Assembly: GCA_964564545.1 (NCBI GenBank) | Contig: CAZMBP010000021.1 | Location: 1-64,000, forward strand | Reading direction: 5' to 3' | Length of the DNA stretch: 64,000 nucleotides | DNA from: CAJQQY01 sp964564545 | GTDB lineage: Bacteria > Bacteroidota > Bacteroidia > Chitinophagales > Saprospiraceae | Part shown: positions 53,093-61,532 of the stretch, piece by piece | Position numbering within the stretch: position 1 is the first letter of the stretch | Layout of the letters: the number at the start of each line of letters is the position of its first letter | Notes under the pieces: generated by a model | The model's database searches: none | The model's input: only the letters and a program-made list of their open reading frames with translations | What the model was told of the DNA's origin: nothing | Translations under genes and position numbers: made by a program

Positions 53093-54205
53093 TTATGTTC
53101 GTTGTTCTTCTTGCTGATTGATCATATCTGAAAAATGGTAGTAAGCAGCACATGCACCTTCTGAGCTAACCATAGGTGCTCCAAGTGGATTTTCAGGCTT
53201 ACATTTTGTTCCAAAATTTGGACACTCAAATGGTTTTTTATTTCCTTTCATAATATCACCAGCGATACATGCTTCATTCTCTGGCGCTTCAGGAATATTA
53301 ACAGAGAACTTATTCCTTGCATCGTAATCAATATACTTTTCCTTCACCTCATATCCACTTTTAGGAATTACAGACATCCCTCTCCACATTCTATCAGTCA
53401 CTTCAAATACTTCGAAAATGGTTTCCATTGCTTTTGGATTTCCGTTTTCTTTAACCATTCGAGAATATTGATTTTCAAGTTTAGTTTCTCCTCTTTCTAA
53501 TTGTTGAACTGTCATTAAAATTCCTTGCAAAATATCAACTGGCTCAAAACCAGTTACAACGATAGGCACTTTAAATTTTTCAACTAAAGGATAGTACTCT
53601 TGCATTCCCATAATTGTACAGACGTGACCTGCAGCTAAAAATGCCTGCACACTACATTCATCATCACTAACTAAAGCTTCAATGGCTGGTGGAACTAAAA
53701 CGTGCGAAGCTAGAATTGAATAATTTTTCAACCCCATTCGCGAAGCATGAACTACGGAAAGTGCATTAGCTGGAGCGGTTGTTTCAAATCCTACGGCAAA
53801 GAAAACGATTTCCTTTTCGGGATTTTCTTTTGCTATTTTTACGGCTTCCAATGGAGAATATAAAATCCGAATATCTGCACCATTTGCTTTCGCTTCTAAC
53901 AAACTCTTTTCAGAGCCAGGTACTCGAAGCATATCTCCATAGGAACAAAGTATCACTCCTTTTTCTTCTGCTAAATAAACTGCTTTGTCAATCAAATTAA
54001 CTGGTGTAACACAAACTGGACAACCTGGCCCATGTACCATATTAATTTCTTTGGGCAACATATTTAAAATCCCATTTTTGACTAAGCTATGAGTTTGACC
54101 TCCACAAACTTCCATGATAGTCCAAGGCTGAGTAACTGTCTTTTTTATTTCAGCCAAATATCGTTGTGCTAATTCAGGGTCTCTATATTCTGTTAGGAAT
54201 TTCAT
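53093..54205 (-). CDS. hypD: [NiFe]-hydrogenase maturation protein HypD
   Basis: The 370-residue scaffold protein on which Fe(CN)2CO is built. The conserved cysteines are Cys34 in 'EVCGGQTHS' and Cys62 and Cys65 in 'GPGCPVCVTP', and the [4Fe-4S] site cysteines are near the end ('ACIAGDIMKG', 'CPNFGTKCKPENPLGAPMVSSEGACAAYY' region). The start at ATG 54205 is preferred over an upstream TTG (54229) that lies inside a palindromic repeat. Confidence 0.97.
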   Translation of the reverse strand: MKFLTEYRDPELAQRYLAEIKKTVTQPWTIMEVCGGQTHSLVKNGILNMLPKEINMVHGPGCPVCVTPVNLIDKAVYLAEEKGVILCSYGDMLRVPGSEKSLLEAKANGADIRILYSPLEAVKIAKENPEKEIVFFAVGFETTAPANALSVVHASRMGLKNYSILASHVLVPPAIEALVSDDECSVQAFLAAGHVCTIMGMQEYYPLVEKFKVPIVVTGFEPVDILQGILMTVQQLERGETKLENQYSRMVKENGNPKAMETIFEVFEVTDRMWRGMSVIPKSGYEVKEKYIDYDARNKFSVNIPEAPENEACIAGDIMKGNKKPFECPNFGTKCKPENPLGAPMVSSEGACAAYYHFSDMINQQEEQRT

Positions 54206-54223
54206 GTTGGTTTGTTTTGTTTC

Positions 54224-54284
54224 ACGCAAAGTGCGCTAAAATCGCAAAGAGAAATCTTAAAAAAACCTTAGCGTCCTTTGCGCG
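54224..54284. repeat. Degenerate copy of the palindromic element
   Basis: ACGCAAAGTGCGCTAAAATC at 54224-54243 and CCTTAGCGTCCTTTGCGCG at 54266-54284 match the element at 51939-52004 with a few changes and a shorter loop. It fills the gap between hypC and hypD. Confidence 0.8.
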
Positions 54285-54292
54285 AAAAATTA

Positions 54293-54577
54293 TCAAGAAT
54301 AATCTTTATCATCAAGCAAAGACTCAGAATTATTTAACTCATCTTCAACCTCTCCCATCTCCTCTAAATATTGGAAAGTCTTTTTCGCCTCTTCTTCATC
54401 GACAATGCTGATAGCTACACCGACATGTACCAAAACATAATCGTCCTCTTTAGCTTCAGGAACCATTTCCAAACTTGCTTCCTTGATAATGCCTCCGAAA
54501 GATACTTTTGCCATTCGAACCATACCATTAAATTTGGTTTCGATGGACTTTATTTTACCTGGAATCGCTAAGCACAT
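54293..54577 (-). CDS. hypC: [NiFe]-hydrogenase maturation chaperone HypC
   Basis: A 94-residue protein with the obligatory 'MCLAIPGKI' start, whose Cys2 binds the Fe(CN)2CO unit, and 'DDYVLVHVGVAISIVDEEEA' of the HypC/HupF fold. The acidic C-terminal tail (about 25 residues) is longer than in most HypC. It carries the cofactor between HypD and the hydrogenase large subunit. Confidence 0.97.
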   Translation of the reverse strand: MCLAIPGKIKSIETKFNGMVRMAKVSFGGIIKEASLEMVPEAKEDDYVLVHVGVAISIVDEEEAKKTFQYLEEMGEVEDELNNSESLLDDKDYS

Positions 54578-54596
54578 TTTCCTTTTTTTTATTTTT

Positions 54597-56903
54597 TTAA
54601 ATTGAATTTCTATGTTGTTGAATTTGATAGCAAACTAATTGTCCAAAAGAAATATTTTCATCGTTTGGTGATAATTGTTGATGAAAAAAAAGTTCAAAGT
54701 CATTTTGAAAATGATGTTGAATTAAATCAACTAATAAACCATTTTGAAATACTCCTCCGCTGAATGCTATCTTTTTTATTTTCAAATTATTCGCCACTAT
54801 TTCTATAATTTTCATCAATGAAAAATGAAATTTTGCAGCAATGAAATCTTTCTGTTTTCCTTTTTGTAAATCTAATACTATATTTCTCATTAAGGTCTTA
54901 GTTGGGATACTTTTATTATTTGCCCCTTCCAAAAAATAACTAGAGGAAAATTCTAGTCCGTTGTTTTTAAAATATCTTAAAGCCATATTTTCTAATTGCA
55001 TGGCTGCTTCACCTTCATAAGTTTGGACATCCAAAATCCCAAGCAATGAAGCAACTGCATCAAACAATCTTCCGACACTTGAAGTTTGCAATGGGTTTTC
55101 TTTATCCAAAATTTTAGAGTAAACTTCCCATTCTATCTCGGTGAATTTTCCTTTCAAAAACTGCTCTATTCCTTTTACTCCCCAACAAGCTGAAAGTGCG
55201 GAAACACGAGGTTCCTTTGGCATTTTATCTCCTAAAATAAAATCAAAGTAATCGAAATAATAACTTCGTTGGAAATCATACTTTTCATATTTAAAAAATT
55301 CACCTCCCCATATTTGTCCATCATCTCCTAAGCCAGTTCCATCCCAAACAATACCTAAAATTGGTTCTTCTGAATGTACTAGATTATGCTCTCCAATGAC
55401 TGCTCCAAAATGTGCCATGTGATGTTGAAATGATTCAACTGGAACATTTAATTCTCCAGCTAATTCTTTTCCAAAATGAGTAGAAGGATATTCTGGATGT
55501 TTATCTAATAAGATAACTTTAGGTTGAGCAGTAAATAACTTTAGAAAATGTTCGACCGTATGCTTGTAATTTTCTTGAGTATCAAAATTTTCCAAGTCTC
55601 CTAAATATTGACTTATGTAGGTATTCTGTTGATGTAAAAAACTAAACGTACTTTTCATCATTGCACCTGTTGCCAAAATGCTTTGGTTTGATAATGCCAA
55701 TTCTGCATTTATGTAAGTCGGTGCTAAACCTCTCGAACGGCGAAGTATAATTTTTTGGTTTTTAAAAAAAGAAAATTTGACAACACTATCATCTTGGGGA
55801 ATAACAATATCCCGATTATTTTTCAAAATAAAATCAGCAATTTGAGTTAGTTCTTGAAGTGCTTTTTCATCATCAAATACAATTGGGTTATTACTGATAT
55901 TACCACTTGTGGCAACGATTGGTTGTCCAAATTTTTGAAGTAATAAATCGTAAAGAGGTGTATAAGGTAACATCACTCCAAGCTGATTAAGATTTGGTGC
56001 GAGTGATGCTTTTGTAAATGAGGTCGCTGAAAAATTATCATAATCTAGTAAAACAATTGGCGCGATTTCATTTTGTAATTCTTTTGTTATAAAACTGGCA
56101 AAATGAGTTTCATCATTATCAGAAATAGATTTCAAATCCGGAAACATAACTGCAAAAGGTTTGCTTGGTCGATGTTTTCTTTTTCTTAACTCTAATATTG
56201 TCTCAGAATTATTAGCGTCACAAGTCAAAAAATATCCACCAATTCCTTTAATGGCAACTATTTTCCCTTCTTGCCAAAACGAGACTATTTTATCTAATAT
56301 TTCTATTTGATGATTGGATATTCCATTTCCATTTCTATCATAAAGCGTCAATTCGACATTACACTTTGGGCAAGAATTCGTTTGTGAAAAATACCGACGA
56401 TCATGCGGATTTTGATATTCTTCAAAGCAAGTAGAACACATTTGAAAGATATCCATTTTTGTGTTCACTCGGTCGTATGGTAATTTTTTTACAATAGAAA
56501 AACGAGGCCCACAATTAGTACAAGTAATAAAAGAATAATTATTCCTTCGATTTGGGGAATCATATAATTCTGATTTACAATCCGAACACATCGCAAAATC
56601 AGGAGTCACCAATAAATTAGGCTGTCCTATATTTTCGCTATGAATAATTTGAAAATTGTCAAAGAACTTTTGTTCTGTTTTAAAAAAAGAATGTCCTGTA
56701 ATTCGAGATAAGACAGGAGCATTATTTATTATTTCTTGATAAAAACTTCGAGCTAATTCTTCAACTGCTTCTATTTCAATATGAACACCATCAGTCGAAT
56801 TATTAACCCAACCTTTTAATTCGTATTTTTTTGCTAACAAAAAAATAAAAGGACGAAAACCAACGCCTTGAACTTGCCCTTTTATGTGAATATGCCATGT
56901 CAT
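54597..56903 (-). CDS. hypF: Carbamoyltransferase HypF
   Basis: A 768-residue protein with all four HypF parts. An acylphosphatase domain is at 1-90 ('GQVQGVGFRPFIF'). Two Cys4 zinc fingers are at about 105-185 ('CSDC', 'CTNC', 'CSTC', 'CPKC'). A YrdC-like domain is at about 200-385 ('AIKGIGGYFLTCDA', 'RKRKHRPSKPFAVMFPD'). A Kae1-like domain follows ('HHMAHFGAVIGEH', 'GIVWDGTGLGDDGQIWGGEF'). It makes carbamoyladenylate for HypE. It is the first gene of the F-C-D-E operon. The 366 bp upstream (56904-57269) contain no gene, and hypA and hypB are absent. Confidence 0.97.
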   Translation of the reverse strand: MTWHIHIKGQVQGVGFRPFIFLLAKKYELKGWVNNSTDGVHIEIEAVEELARSFYQEIINNAPVLSRITGHSFFKTEQKFFDNFQIIHSENIGQPNLLVTPDFAMCSDCKSELYDSPNRRNNYSFITCTNCGPRFSIVKKLPYDRVNTKMDIFQMCSTCFEEYQNPHDRRYFSQTNSCPKCNVELTLYDRNGNGISNHQIEILDKIVSFWQEGKIVAIKGIGGYFLTCDANNSETILELRKRKHRPSKPFAVMFPDLKSISDNDETHFASFITKELQNEIAPIVLLDYDNFSATSFTKASLAPNLNQLGVMLPYTPLYDLLLQKFGQPIVATSGNISNNPIVFDDEKALQELTQIADFILKNNRDIVIPQDDSVVKFSFFKNQKIILRRSRGLAPTYINAELALSNQSILATGAMMKSTFSFLHQQNTYISQYLGDLENFDTQENYKHTVEHFLKLFTAQPKVILLDKHPEYPSTHFGKELAGELNVPVESFQHHMAHFGAVIGEHNLVHSEEPILGIVWDGTGLGDDGQIWGGEFFKYEKYDFQRSYYFDYFDFILGDKMPKEPRVSALSACWGVKGIEQFLKGKFTEIEWEVYSKILDKENPLQTSSVGRLFDAVASLLGILDVQTYEGEAAMQLENMALRYFKNNGLEFSSSYFLEGANNKSIPTKTLMRNIVLDLQKGKQKDFIAAKFHFSLMKIIEIVANNLKIKKIAFSGGVFQNGLLVDLIQHHFQNDFELFFHQQLSPNDENISFGQLVCYQIQQHRNSI

Positions 56904-57269
56904 TAATTAATGAGTAATGTATTTTGAGTAGCTATCTGTTTAGGAATTTTTCGATAATCAAATCTTTCCTGTAAGGTAGGATTTTTTGAAAAACAATTGG
57001 AAAAATTATTTAAACAAAATTTACGAATAAGTATGATAAAAGTATAACTCATTCTCAGGACTGAGATAAGTATTAGATTTGGTGAGACTCCTATTTATTT
57101 TCGAAAATAATAATATATAGGAAGGAAATAATAAAGATATGTTGAAGGATAAAAAAGTGAATCGAAAATACCTCTAATCAATTTAATATTAGCCAAAATA
57201 TAATTTAGAAGTTAAAACATAGAGATAGAGTTATAACAACATATTTAGATTGATATAAATCCAGTCCAT
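56904..57269. other. 366-bp gap upstream of hypF without recognised features
   Basis: No reading frame with a protein-like composition, no convincing TAnnTTTG at a sensible distance and no hairpin with a T run. A short palindrome TATTTTCGAAAATA lies near 57097. It must contain the hypF promoter. Confidence 0.5.
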
Positions 57270-57893
57270 TTACTCTATTTCTACTTCTAACATTTCTCCC
57301 ACTTCTTCATCTGTTACTTGATCAAAATTTTCATAAAACCTACCTACTGCTAAAAACCTTAATGGTGAGTCGATACAAATTATTTCGTCAACCGAAGTAT
57401 CTTCACTTAATCTGATCAGACTACTTGGAGCAGCAACAGGAATGGCAACTACTATTTTTTTAGGATGATGTAGTCGAACTAAATTTATGGTATTTTCCAT
57501 CGTATAGCCAGTAGCTATGCCATCATCCACTATAACCACAATTTTATCGACCAGACTTTCTGGTGTTCTACCCTGATAATATTTATTGTATTTTTGACGA
57601 AGTTTTTCCCTAATATTTTTAATTTCTTCTTCAAGGTATTTTCCTGACGCTTCGATAGATTCATTAATAATTTCGGTTTCTAAACTTACCGCCCCTATGG
57701 CATATTCTCTTCTTATCGGATGCCTTATTTTTTTTGATAATGCAACGTCTAACGGGAGATTCAATTCATCGGCTATAGCTTTCCCTACAGGTACACCACC
57801 TCTAGGAATGGCTAAAATAACTGCATCTTGATTTTTATATTTTCGTAATTTTTCAGCTAAAATATATCCAGCTGCAAACCTATTTTTAAACAT
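57270..57893 (-). CDS. Phosphoribosyltransferase-domain protein
   Basis: A 207-residue type I phosphoribosyltransferase fold. The PRPP-binding loop is 'VVIVDDGIATGYT' (about 118-130), and the N-terminal 'AILAIPRGGVPVGKAIADEL' is typical of a stand-alone group often annotated as a predicted phosphoribosyltransferase. The natural substrate is unknown. It lies 11 bp after the alpha/beta hydrolase; these two domains are found side by side, and sometimes fused, in many bacteria, so they very likely act together. Confidence 0.88.
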   Translation of the reverse strand: MFKNRFAAGYILAEKLRKYKNQDAVILAIPRGGVPVGKAIADELNLPLDVALSKKIRHPIRREYAIGAVSLETEIINESIEASGKYLEEEIKNIREKLRQKYNKYYQGRTPESLVDKIVVIVDDGIATGYTMENTINLVRLHHPKKIVVAIPVAAPSSLIRLSEDTSVDEIICIDSPLRFLAVGRFYENFDQVTDEEVGEMLEVEIE

Positions 57894-57904
57894 AACTTCT
57901 TCTT

Positions 57905-58549
57905 TTATTTAATATATTTTTCGAACCAATCTCCAGCTAACTTTGCCACTTCCTCCAGTTTTCCTTCCTCTGGAAAGAGATGGGTAGCATTAAGTACCAG
58001 CTCCATTTTTTTTATTCCTTTCAATTTTTCGTAAGCAATCGTATTAAGTTTGATAACAGATTTATCTCTCTCTCCTACAATTAATAATGTAGGTGTTTTG
58101 ACTTCCTCTAAAGCTTCAATTGCCATATCTGAACGACCTCCTCTTGAGACTAAAGCTTTGATAGTAGAACCCAATTTTGCAGCTGCCATTAATGCGGATG
58201 CTGCTCCTGTACTTGCTCCAAAATATCCAATTGGCAAATCTCTAGTTTGTGGGAATTTCTGAATCCACTTAGTCACATTCACTAAACGCTCAGTCAATAG
58301 ATCTATGTCAAACCGATTCTCATAAACTTCATCTTCTTCCCTAGTCAATAAATCAAATAATAAAGTTGCAAATCCTCTTTTCTGTAAATATTGTGCTACA
58401 AGATTATTTCTAGGACTGAATCGACTGCTTCCACTTCCATGCGAAAACAAAATAATTCCTTTTGCATTTTCAACAATTACTAGATGGCCTTTCAACTTTG
58501 TTGAGTCCGTAAAAATTTCAATCTCCTTGTAATTTGATATGGTTTTCAT
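57905..58549 (-). CDS. Dienelactone-hydrolase-like alpha/beta hydrolase
   Basis: A 214-residue cytoplasmic alpha/beta hydrolase. 'ILFSHGSGSSRFSPRN' forms the oxyanion side, the nucleophile Ser is in 'GYFGASTGAASAL' (about residue 113), the Asp is in 'LIVGERDKSV' and the His in 'NATHLFPEEG'. The family is usually called dienelactone hydrolase-like, with unknown substrate. It is the first gene of the pair with the phosphoribosyltransferase. Two Fnr-like palindromes lie in the 205-bp space shared with the dodecin gene. Confidence 0.88.
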   Translation of the reverse strand: MKTISNYKEIEIFTDSTKLKGHLVIVENAKGIILFSHGSGSSRFSPRNNLVAQYLQKRGFATLLFDLLTREEDEVYENRFDIDLLTERLVNVTKWIQKFPQTRDLPIGYFGASTGAASALMAAAKLGSTIKALVSRGGRSDMAIEALEEVKTPTLLIVGERDKSVIKLNTIAYEKLKGIKKMELVLNATHLFPEEGKLEEVAKLAGDWFEKYIK

Positions 58550-58604
58550 AATATAAAAGTTTTAATACTTTTCAAAAGTACTTATATAAACAGATGATAA
58601 TCAA

Positions 58605-58638
58605 TGATTTATATCATTATGAAAATTGATTATTATCA
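58605..58638. promoter_or_regulatory. Two Fnr/Crp-like palindromes
   Basis: TGATTTATATCA (58605-58616) and TGATTATTATCA (58627-58638) both have TGAT-N4-ATCA half-sites, 22 bp apart centre to centre. The second is preceded by T (TTGAT), close to the Fnr consensus. They lie between the divergent hydrolase and dodecin genes. Confidence 0.55.
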
Positions 58639-58754
58639 GTTTTCAGAATAAACTAAGCTTTTAATTTTGATGATGAAATTTAACATAACGTAGTAGGACA
58701 AAATAATTTCGTCCAATTACTTATTATTTTTTAACCAAATTAAAACCTTAAATT

Positions 58755-58961
58755 ATGGCACTATTAAAAGTAATTGAAGTCATGGGTTCCTCTGACCAAA
58801 GTTGGGAAAATGCTGCACAAACGATGATTGATGAGGCTAGTAAAACCGTCAATAATATTCGTTCCATTTATGTGGAAAACCTATCAGCAAAAGTTGTTAA
58901 CAATAAAATTACGGAGTATCGAGTAGATGGGAAAATATCTTTTGAAATTGAAAATCAATAG
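58755..58961 (+). CDS. Dodecin family flavin-binding protein
   Basis: A 68-residue protein with the dodecin pattern 'LLKVIEVMGSSDQSWENAAQTMIDEASKTV' (read in two parts), 'NIRSIYVENLSAKV' and 'ITEYRVDGKISFEIE'. The family length is 65-75 residues. Dodecins form dodecamers that store riboflavin, FMN or CoA. The aromatic Trp in 'QSWENAA' is the flavin-stacking residue. It is divergent from the hydrolase gene, with Fnr-like sites between them. Confidence 0.93.
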   Translation: MALLKVIEVMGSSDQSWENAAQTMIDEASKTVNNIRSIYVENLSAKVVNNKITEYRVDGKISFEIENQ

Positions 58962-58983
58962 GTAATAAAAATCATTTCTTTTT

Positions 58984-58995
58984 TGACGAATGTCA
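58984..58995. promoter_or_regulatory. Crp/Fnr-like palindrome TGAC-N4-GTCA
   Basis: TGACGAATGTCA, perfect half-sites, 22 bp after the dodecin stop codon. Confidence 0.4.
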
Positions 58996-59244
58996 TTTGA
59001 AAGAAAAAAATTCTGTTGTAATTTTAAATCATCAAGTGAAAGATAAAAGACTGGCTGAAACTCAGTCATATTAAATTAACATCATATTCTGAAATTTTTT
59101 ACTCCTACGGGAATAAAATTGGGATGGGTAAAAATGATAATTTGGTCAGATCCTGAGGGATAAATGTTTTGCGTTTTTTTTGTAAGGTGAAGTTTGAATA
59201 ACTATAACTTGGCATTTCATGATGTTTTTGAGTGTTATGAAATG

Positions 59245-59277
59245 AACTGGGAATCTTTAATTAAAAGGTTCCCAGTT
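59245..59277 (+). terminator. Intrinsic terminator upstream of the HtrA gene
   Basis: Stem AACTGGGAATCTTT paired with AAAAGGTTCCCAGTT (one bulge) around a short loop, followed by ATGTTTTTA on the plus strand. Confidence 0.75.
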
Positions 59278-59390
59278 ATGTTTTTATAAAACTTGAAATT
59301 AGAAGTTCCTTCCTTTTTTATTTGTTGATAAATTAAAAAACTTCATCTAAAAACAGCAGTTTGAATATTGACAAATATTAGCTTTAGAAT

Positions 59391-59402
59391 TGATAAATGT
59401 CA
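59391..59402 (+). promoter_or_regulatory. Crp/Fnr-like palindrome upstream of the HtrA gene
   Basis: TGATAAATGTCA (TGAT-N4-GTCA) centred about 50 bp upstream of the HtrA ATG, a position that suits an activator at the -40 region. Confidence 0.5.
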
Positions 59403-59446
59403 TTTTAATTTAAATTGGATTCAAAGAAATTGATTTTCAAAAAACC

Positions 59447-60949
59447 ATGAAGCGTTTTATTTTATACTTCCAATTTAGTTTATTGTTTTTATTAATTCAA
59501 AGTTGCCAAGGGCAAAAAGTTGAAACTGACATCCCTGCCAATCCAACTATTTCTATTGAAGCACTTCAACAGGCCAACTCCTCACCAAGCGTTGAAAAAA
59601 ATTATAACAACGCAATTACAAATTCTATTGACTTTCGTATTCCGGCCAAAAAAGTTATGGGAAGCGTCGTGCATATAATTTCAACCTATGAAGGGAAAAG
59701 TATTCCTCGAGGAGAAATAGAAATTCCAGAATTTTTCAAAGATTTCTTTGGGGAAAATTTTGACTTTTTTTTCGATAGTCCTAGAGGAATAACTCCCATG
59801 CCTAGGATGGGAAGTGGCTCAGGAGTCATCGTTACTAATGATGGTTACATTCTCACCAACAATCATGTAATTAGAAATGCAGACAAGATTGAAATCGTTA
59901 CCCATGACAATCGATTTTTTGATGCAACAATAGTAGGTGTAGATCCTTCTACCGATCTGGCGTTATTAAAAATTGACGAGAAGAATTTGCCTTTTGTGAA
60001 AATTGGAAATTCAGACAAAATCGAAGTTGGTGAATGGGTGTTAGCAGTTGGTAATCCTTTTAATTTATCAACCACAGTAACTGCGGGAATTGTAAGCGCC
60101 AAAGCTAGAAATATTAACATTATTCGAGATCAAGCTTCTATCGAATCTTTTATCCAAACTGATGCGGCAGTTAATCCTGGAAATAGTGGTGGAGCCCTTG
60201 TTAATCTTAAAGGAGAATTAATTGGAGTCAATACTGCGATTGCTTCACCTACTGGCGTTTATGCAGGTTACTCTTTTGCCATACCTAGTAATATTGCAAA
60301 AAAAATCATTGATGATTTGTTGAACTATGGAGAAGTCCAACGAGCCTATTTAGGTGTTACTATCCGAGATCTAAATAGTAACCTAACTGAAGAATTGGGT
60401 TTGACTTCAACAGCTGGCGTTTACATCGATAGCATAGTTGAGAAAAGTGCTGCAGAGGAAGCTGGTATTAGAAAAAAAGATGTAATCATAAAAATAGATA
60501 ATGAAAAAGTAGAATCATCACCAAGGCTTCAAGAAGTCATAAGTCGTCATCGACCCGGTGATAAAATTTCAGTCACTTTACTCCGTAATGGAAAAGAGAA
60601 AAAGATGGAGGTAACACTAAAGGGGAAAACAGGTGAAGAGAAAATTTCCAGAAAAGAGAGAAAAGAAATTTTGAAGGATTTAGGAATTGAGGTGTCAAAT
60701 CTTACCAAATCAGAAATTGAAAAAGCAGGTATAAAAGGCGGAGTAAAAATAACAAATGTTTACCCTGGAAAAATTAGAAGGAATACAGGCATCCGTAAAG
60801 GTTTTGTCATCACAAAAGTAAATAATGAATTAGTTTCAAGTGTCGACGAGTTTCTAAAAAATTTAGAGGAAACGTCAGGAGGAGTTATGCTGGAAGGTAT
60901 TTATTTAAATAACCCTAATGCGACATATTATTATGCTTTTGGTTTATAA
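59447..60949 (+). CDS. HtrA/Deg family serine protease lipoprotein
   Basis: The 500-residue protein has a lipoprotein signal (Cys20 in 'LIQSC'). The trypsin-like domain spans about 60-280, with a complete triad: His140 in 'LTNNHVI', Asp170 in 'DPSTDLALL' and Ser247 in 'NPGNSGGAL'. Two PDZ domains follow (about 295-385 and 410-495). It should degrade or refold damaged proteins in the periplasm. It begins a run of four plus-strand genes of the stress-type cluster. Confidence 0.94.
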   Translation: MKRFILYFQFSLLFLLIQSCQGQKVETDIPANPTISIEALQQANSSPSVEKNYNNAITNSIDFRIPAKKVMGSVVHIISTYEGKSIPRGEIEIPEFFKDFFGENFDFFFDSPRGITPMPRMGSGSGVIVTNDGYILTNNHVIRNADKIEIVTHDNRFFDATIVGVDPSTDLALLKIDEKNLPFVKIGNSDKIEVGEWVLAVGNPFNLSTTVTAGIVSAKARNINIIRDQASIESFIQTDAAVNPGNSGGALVNLKGELIGVNTAIASPTGVYAGYSFAIPSNIAKKIIDDLLNYGEVQRAYLGVTIRDLNSNLTEELGLTSTAGVYIDSIVEKSAAEEAGIRKKDVIIKIDNEKVESSPRLQEVISRHRPGDKISVTLLRNGKEKKMEVTLKGKTGEEKISRKERKEILKDLGIEVSNLTKSEIEKAGIKGGVKITNVYPGKIRRNTGIRKGFVITKVNNELVSSVDEFLKNLEETSGGVMLEGIYLNNPNATYYYAFGL

Positions 60950-60979
60950 GGCTTTTGAATTCATAAAAAAATAAAAATC

Positions 60980-61486
60980 ATGACTACCACAAAAGAAAAA
61001 ACACTTGGTGTATGTTGTCCTATTTTCAATGCTGAAAAATGGGATAACAAAACATATTTTTGGAATGAGAAAAAATTTTTAATGGCAACTATTCCTACTT
61101 TATTTCATATTCCTTTGCCTCCCATGATTGGAAAAAAAGTTACAAAAATGATGGAGAAGGCTGAAGTTGCTGAAAAACTCGAAGATGATAGAGAAGAAAT
61201 TTTATTACTCTTCACCGATCCTACTGCCTTCAAATCTGAAATATATTTGTCGGTGACCGGCGAAGTCCCTGAAGCTGATAACACTACTCTTACGGGAACT
61301 TTCATGAGTAAAGTTTTTGAAGGTAAATACAAAGACATTCCAAAATTCATAAAAGAAATGGAAGCTTATTTACAGGAACATCATAAGAAAGCAGAAAATT
61401 ATTATGTCCACTATGCCTATTGTCCAAAATGTGCTAAAGAGGCTGGAAAAAATTACATTGTATTGTTTGCTAAAATTTCCGCTTAA
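60980..61486 (+). CDS. Unknown protein with C-terminal CxxC
   Basis: A 168-residue protein without signal peptide. It begins with 'GVCCPIFNAEKWDNKTYFWNEKKFL' (two adjacent Cys) and ends with 'YCPKCAKEAGKNYIVLFAKI'. The middle has a 'TEIYLSVTGEVPEADN'-like strand pair. The overall length and the Cys positions suggest a metal-binding or SRPBCC/GyrI-like fold, but I do not recognise the family. It lies 30 bp after the HtrA gene and 46 bp before the DUF4332 gene. Confidence 0.65.
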   Translation: MTTTKEKTLGVCCPIFNAEKWDNKTYFWNEKKFLMATIPTLFHIPLPPMIGKKVTKMMEKAEVAEKLEDDREEILLLFTDPTAFKSEIYLSVTGEVPEADNTTLTGTFMSKVFEGKYKDIPKFIKEMEAYLQEHHKKAENYYVHYAYCPKCAKEAGKNYIVLFAKISA

Positions 61487-61532
61487 TTAATTTTTTAAAT
61501 CACACCCACAACGAGGTTAACAATACATTTAC

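Larger units (their letters stand above)
58962..59446. other. 485-bp region with two palindromic sites and a terminator
   Basis: It holds TGAC-GAAT-GTCA at 58984, an intrinsic terminator at 59245-59277 that is about 280 bp from the dodecin stop, and TGAT-AAAT-GTCA at 59391. The distance from gene to terminator leaves room for a small RNA or long 3' UTR. I see no protein-like frame. Confidence 0.5.

Noticed and set aside
52623..53117. Plus-strand frame of 164 codons opposite hypE
   Set aside because: hypE is unambiguous on the minus strand; the overlap frame has no domain or start context.
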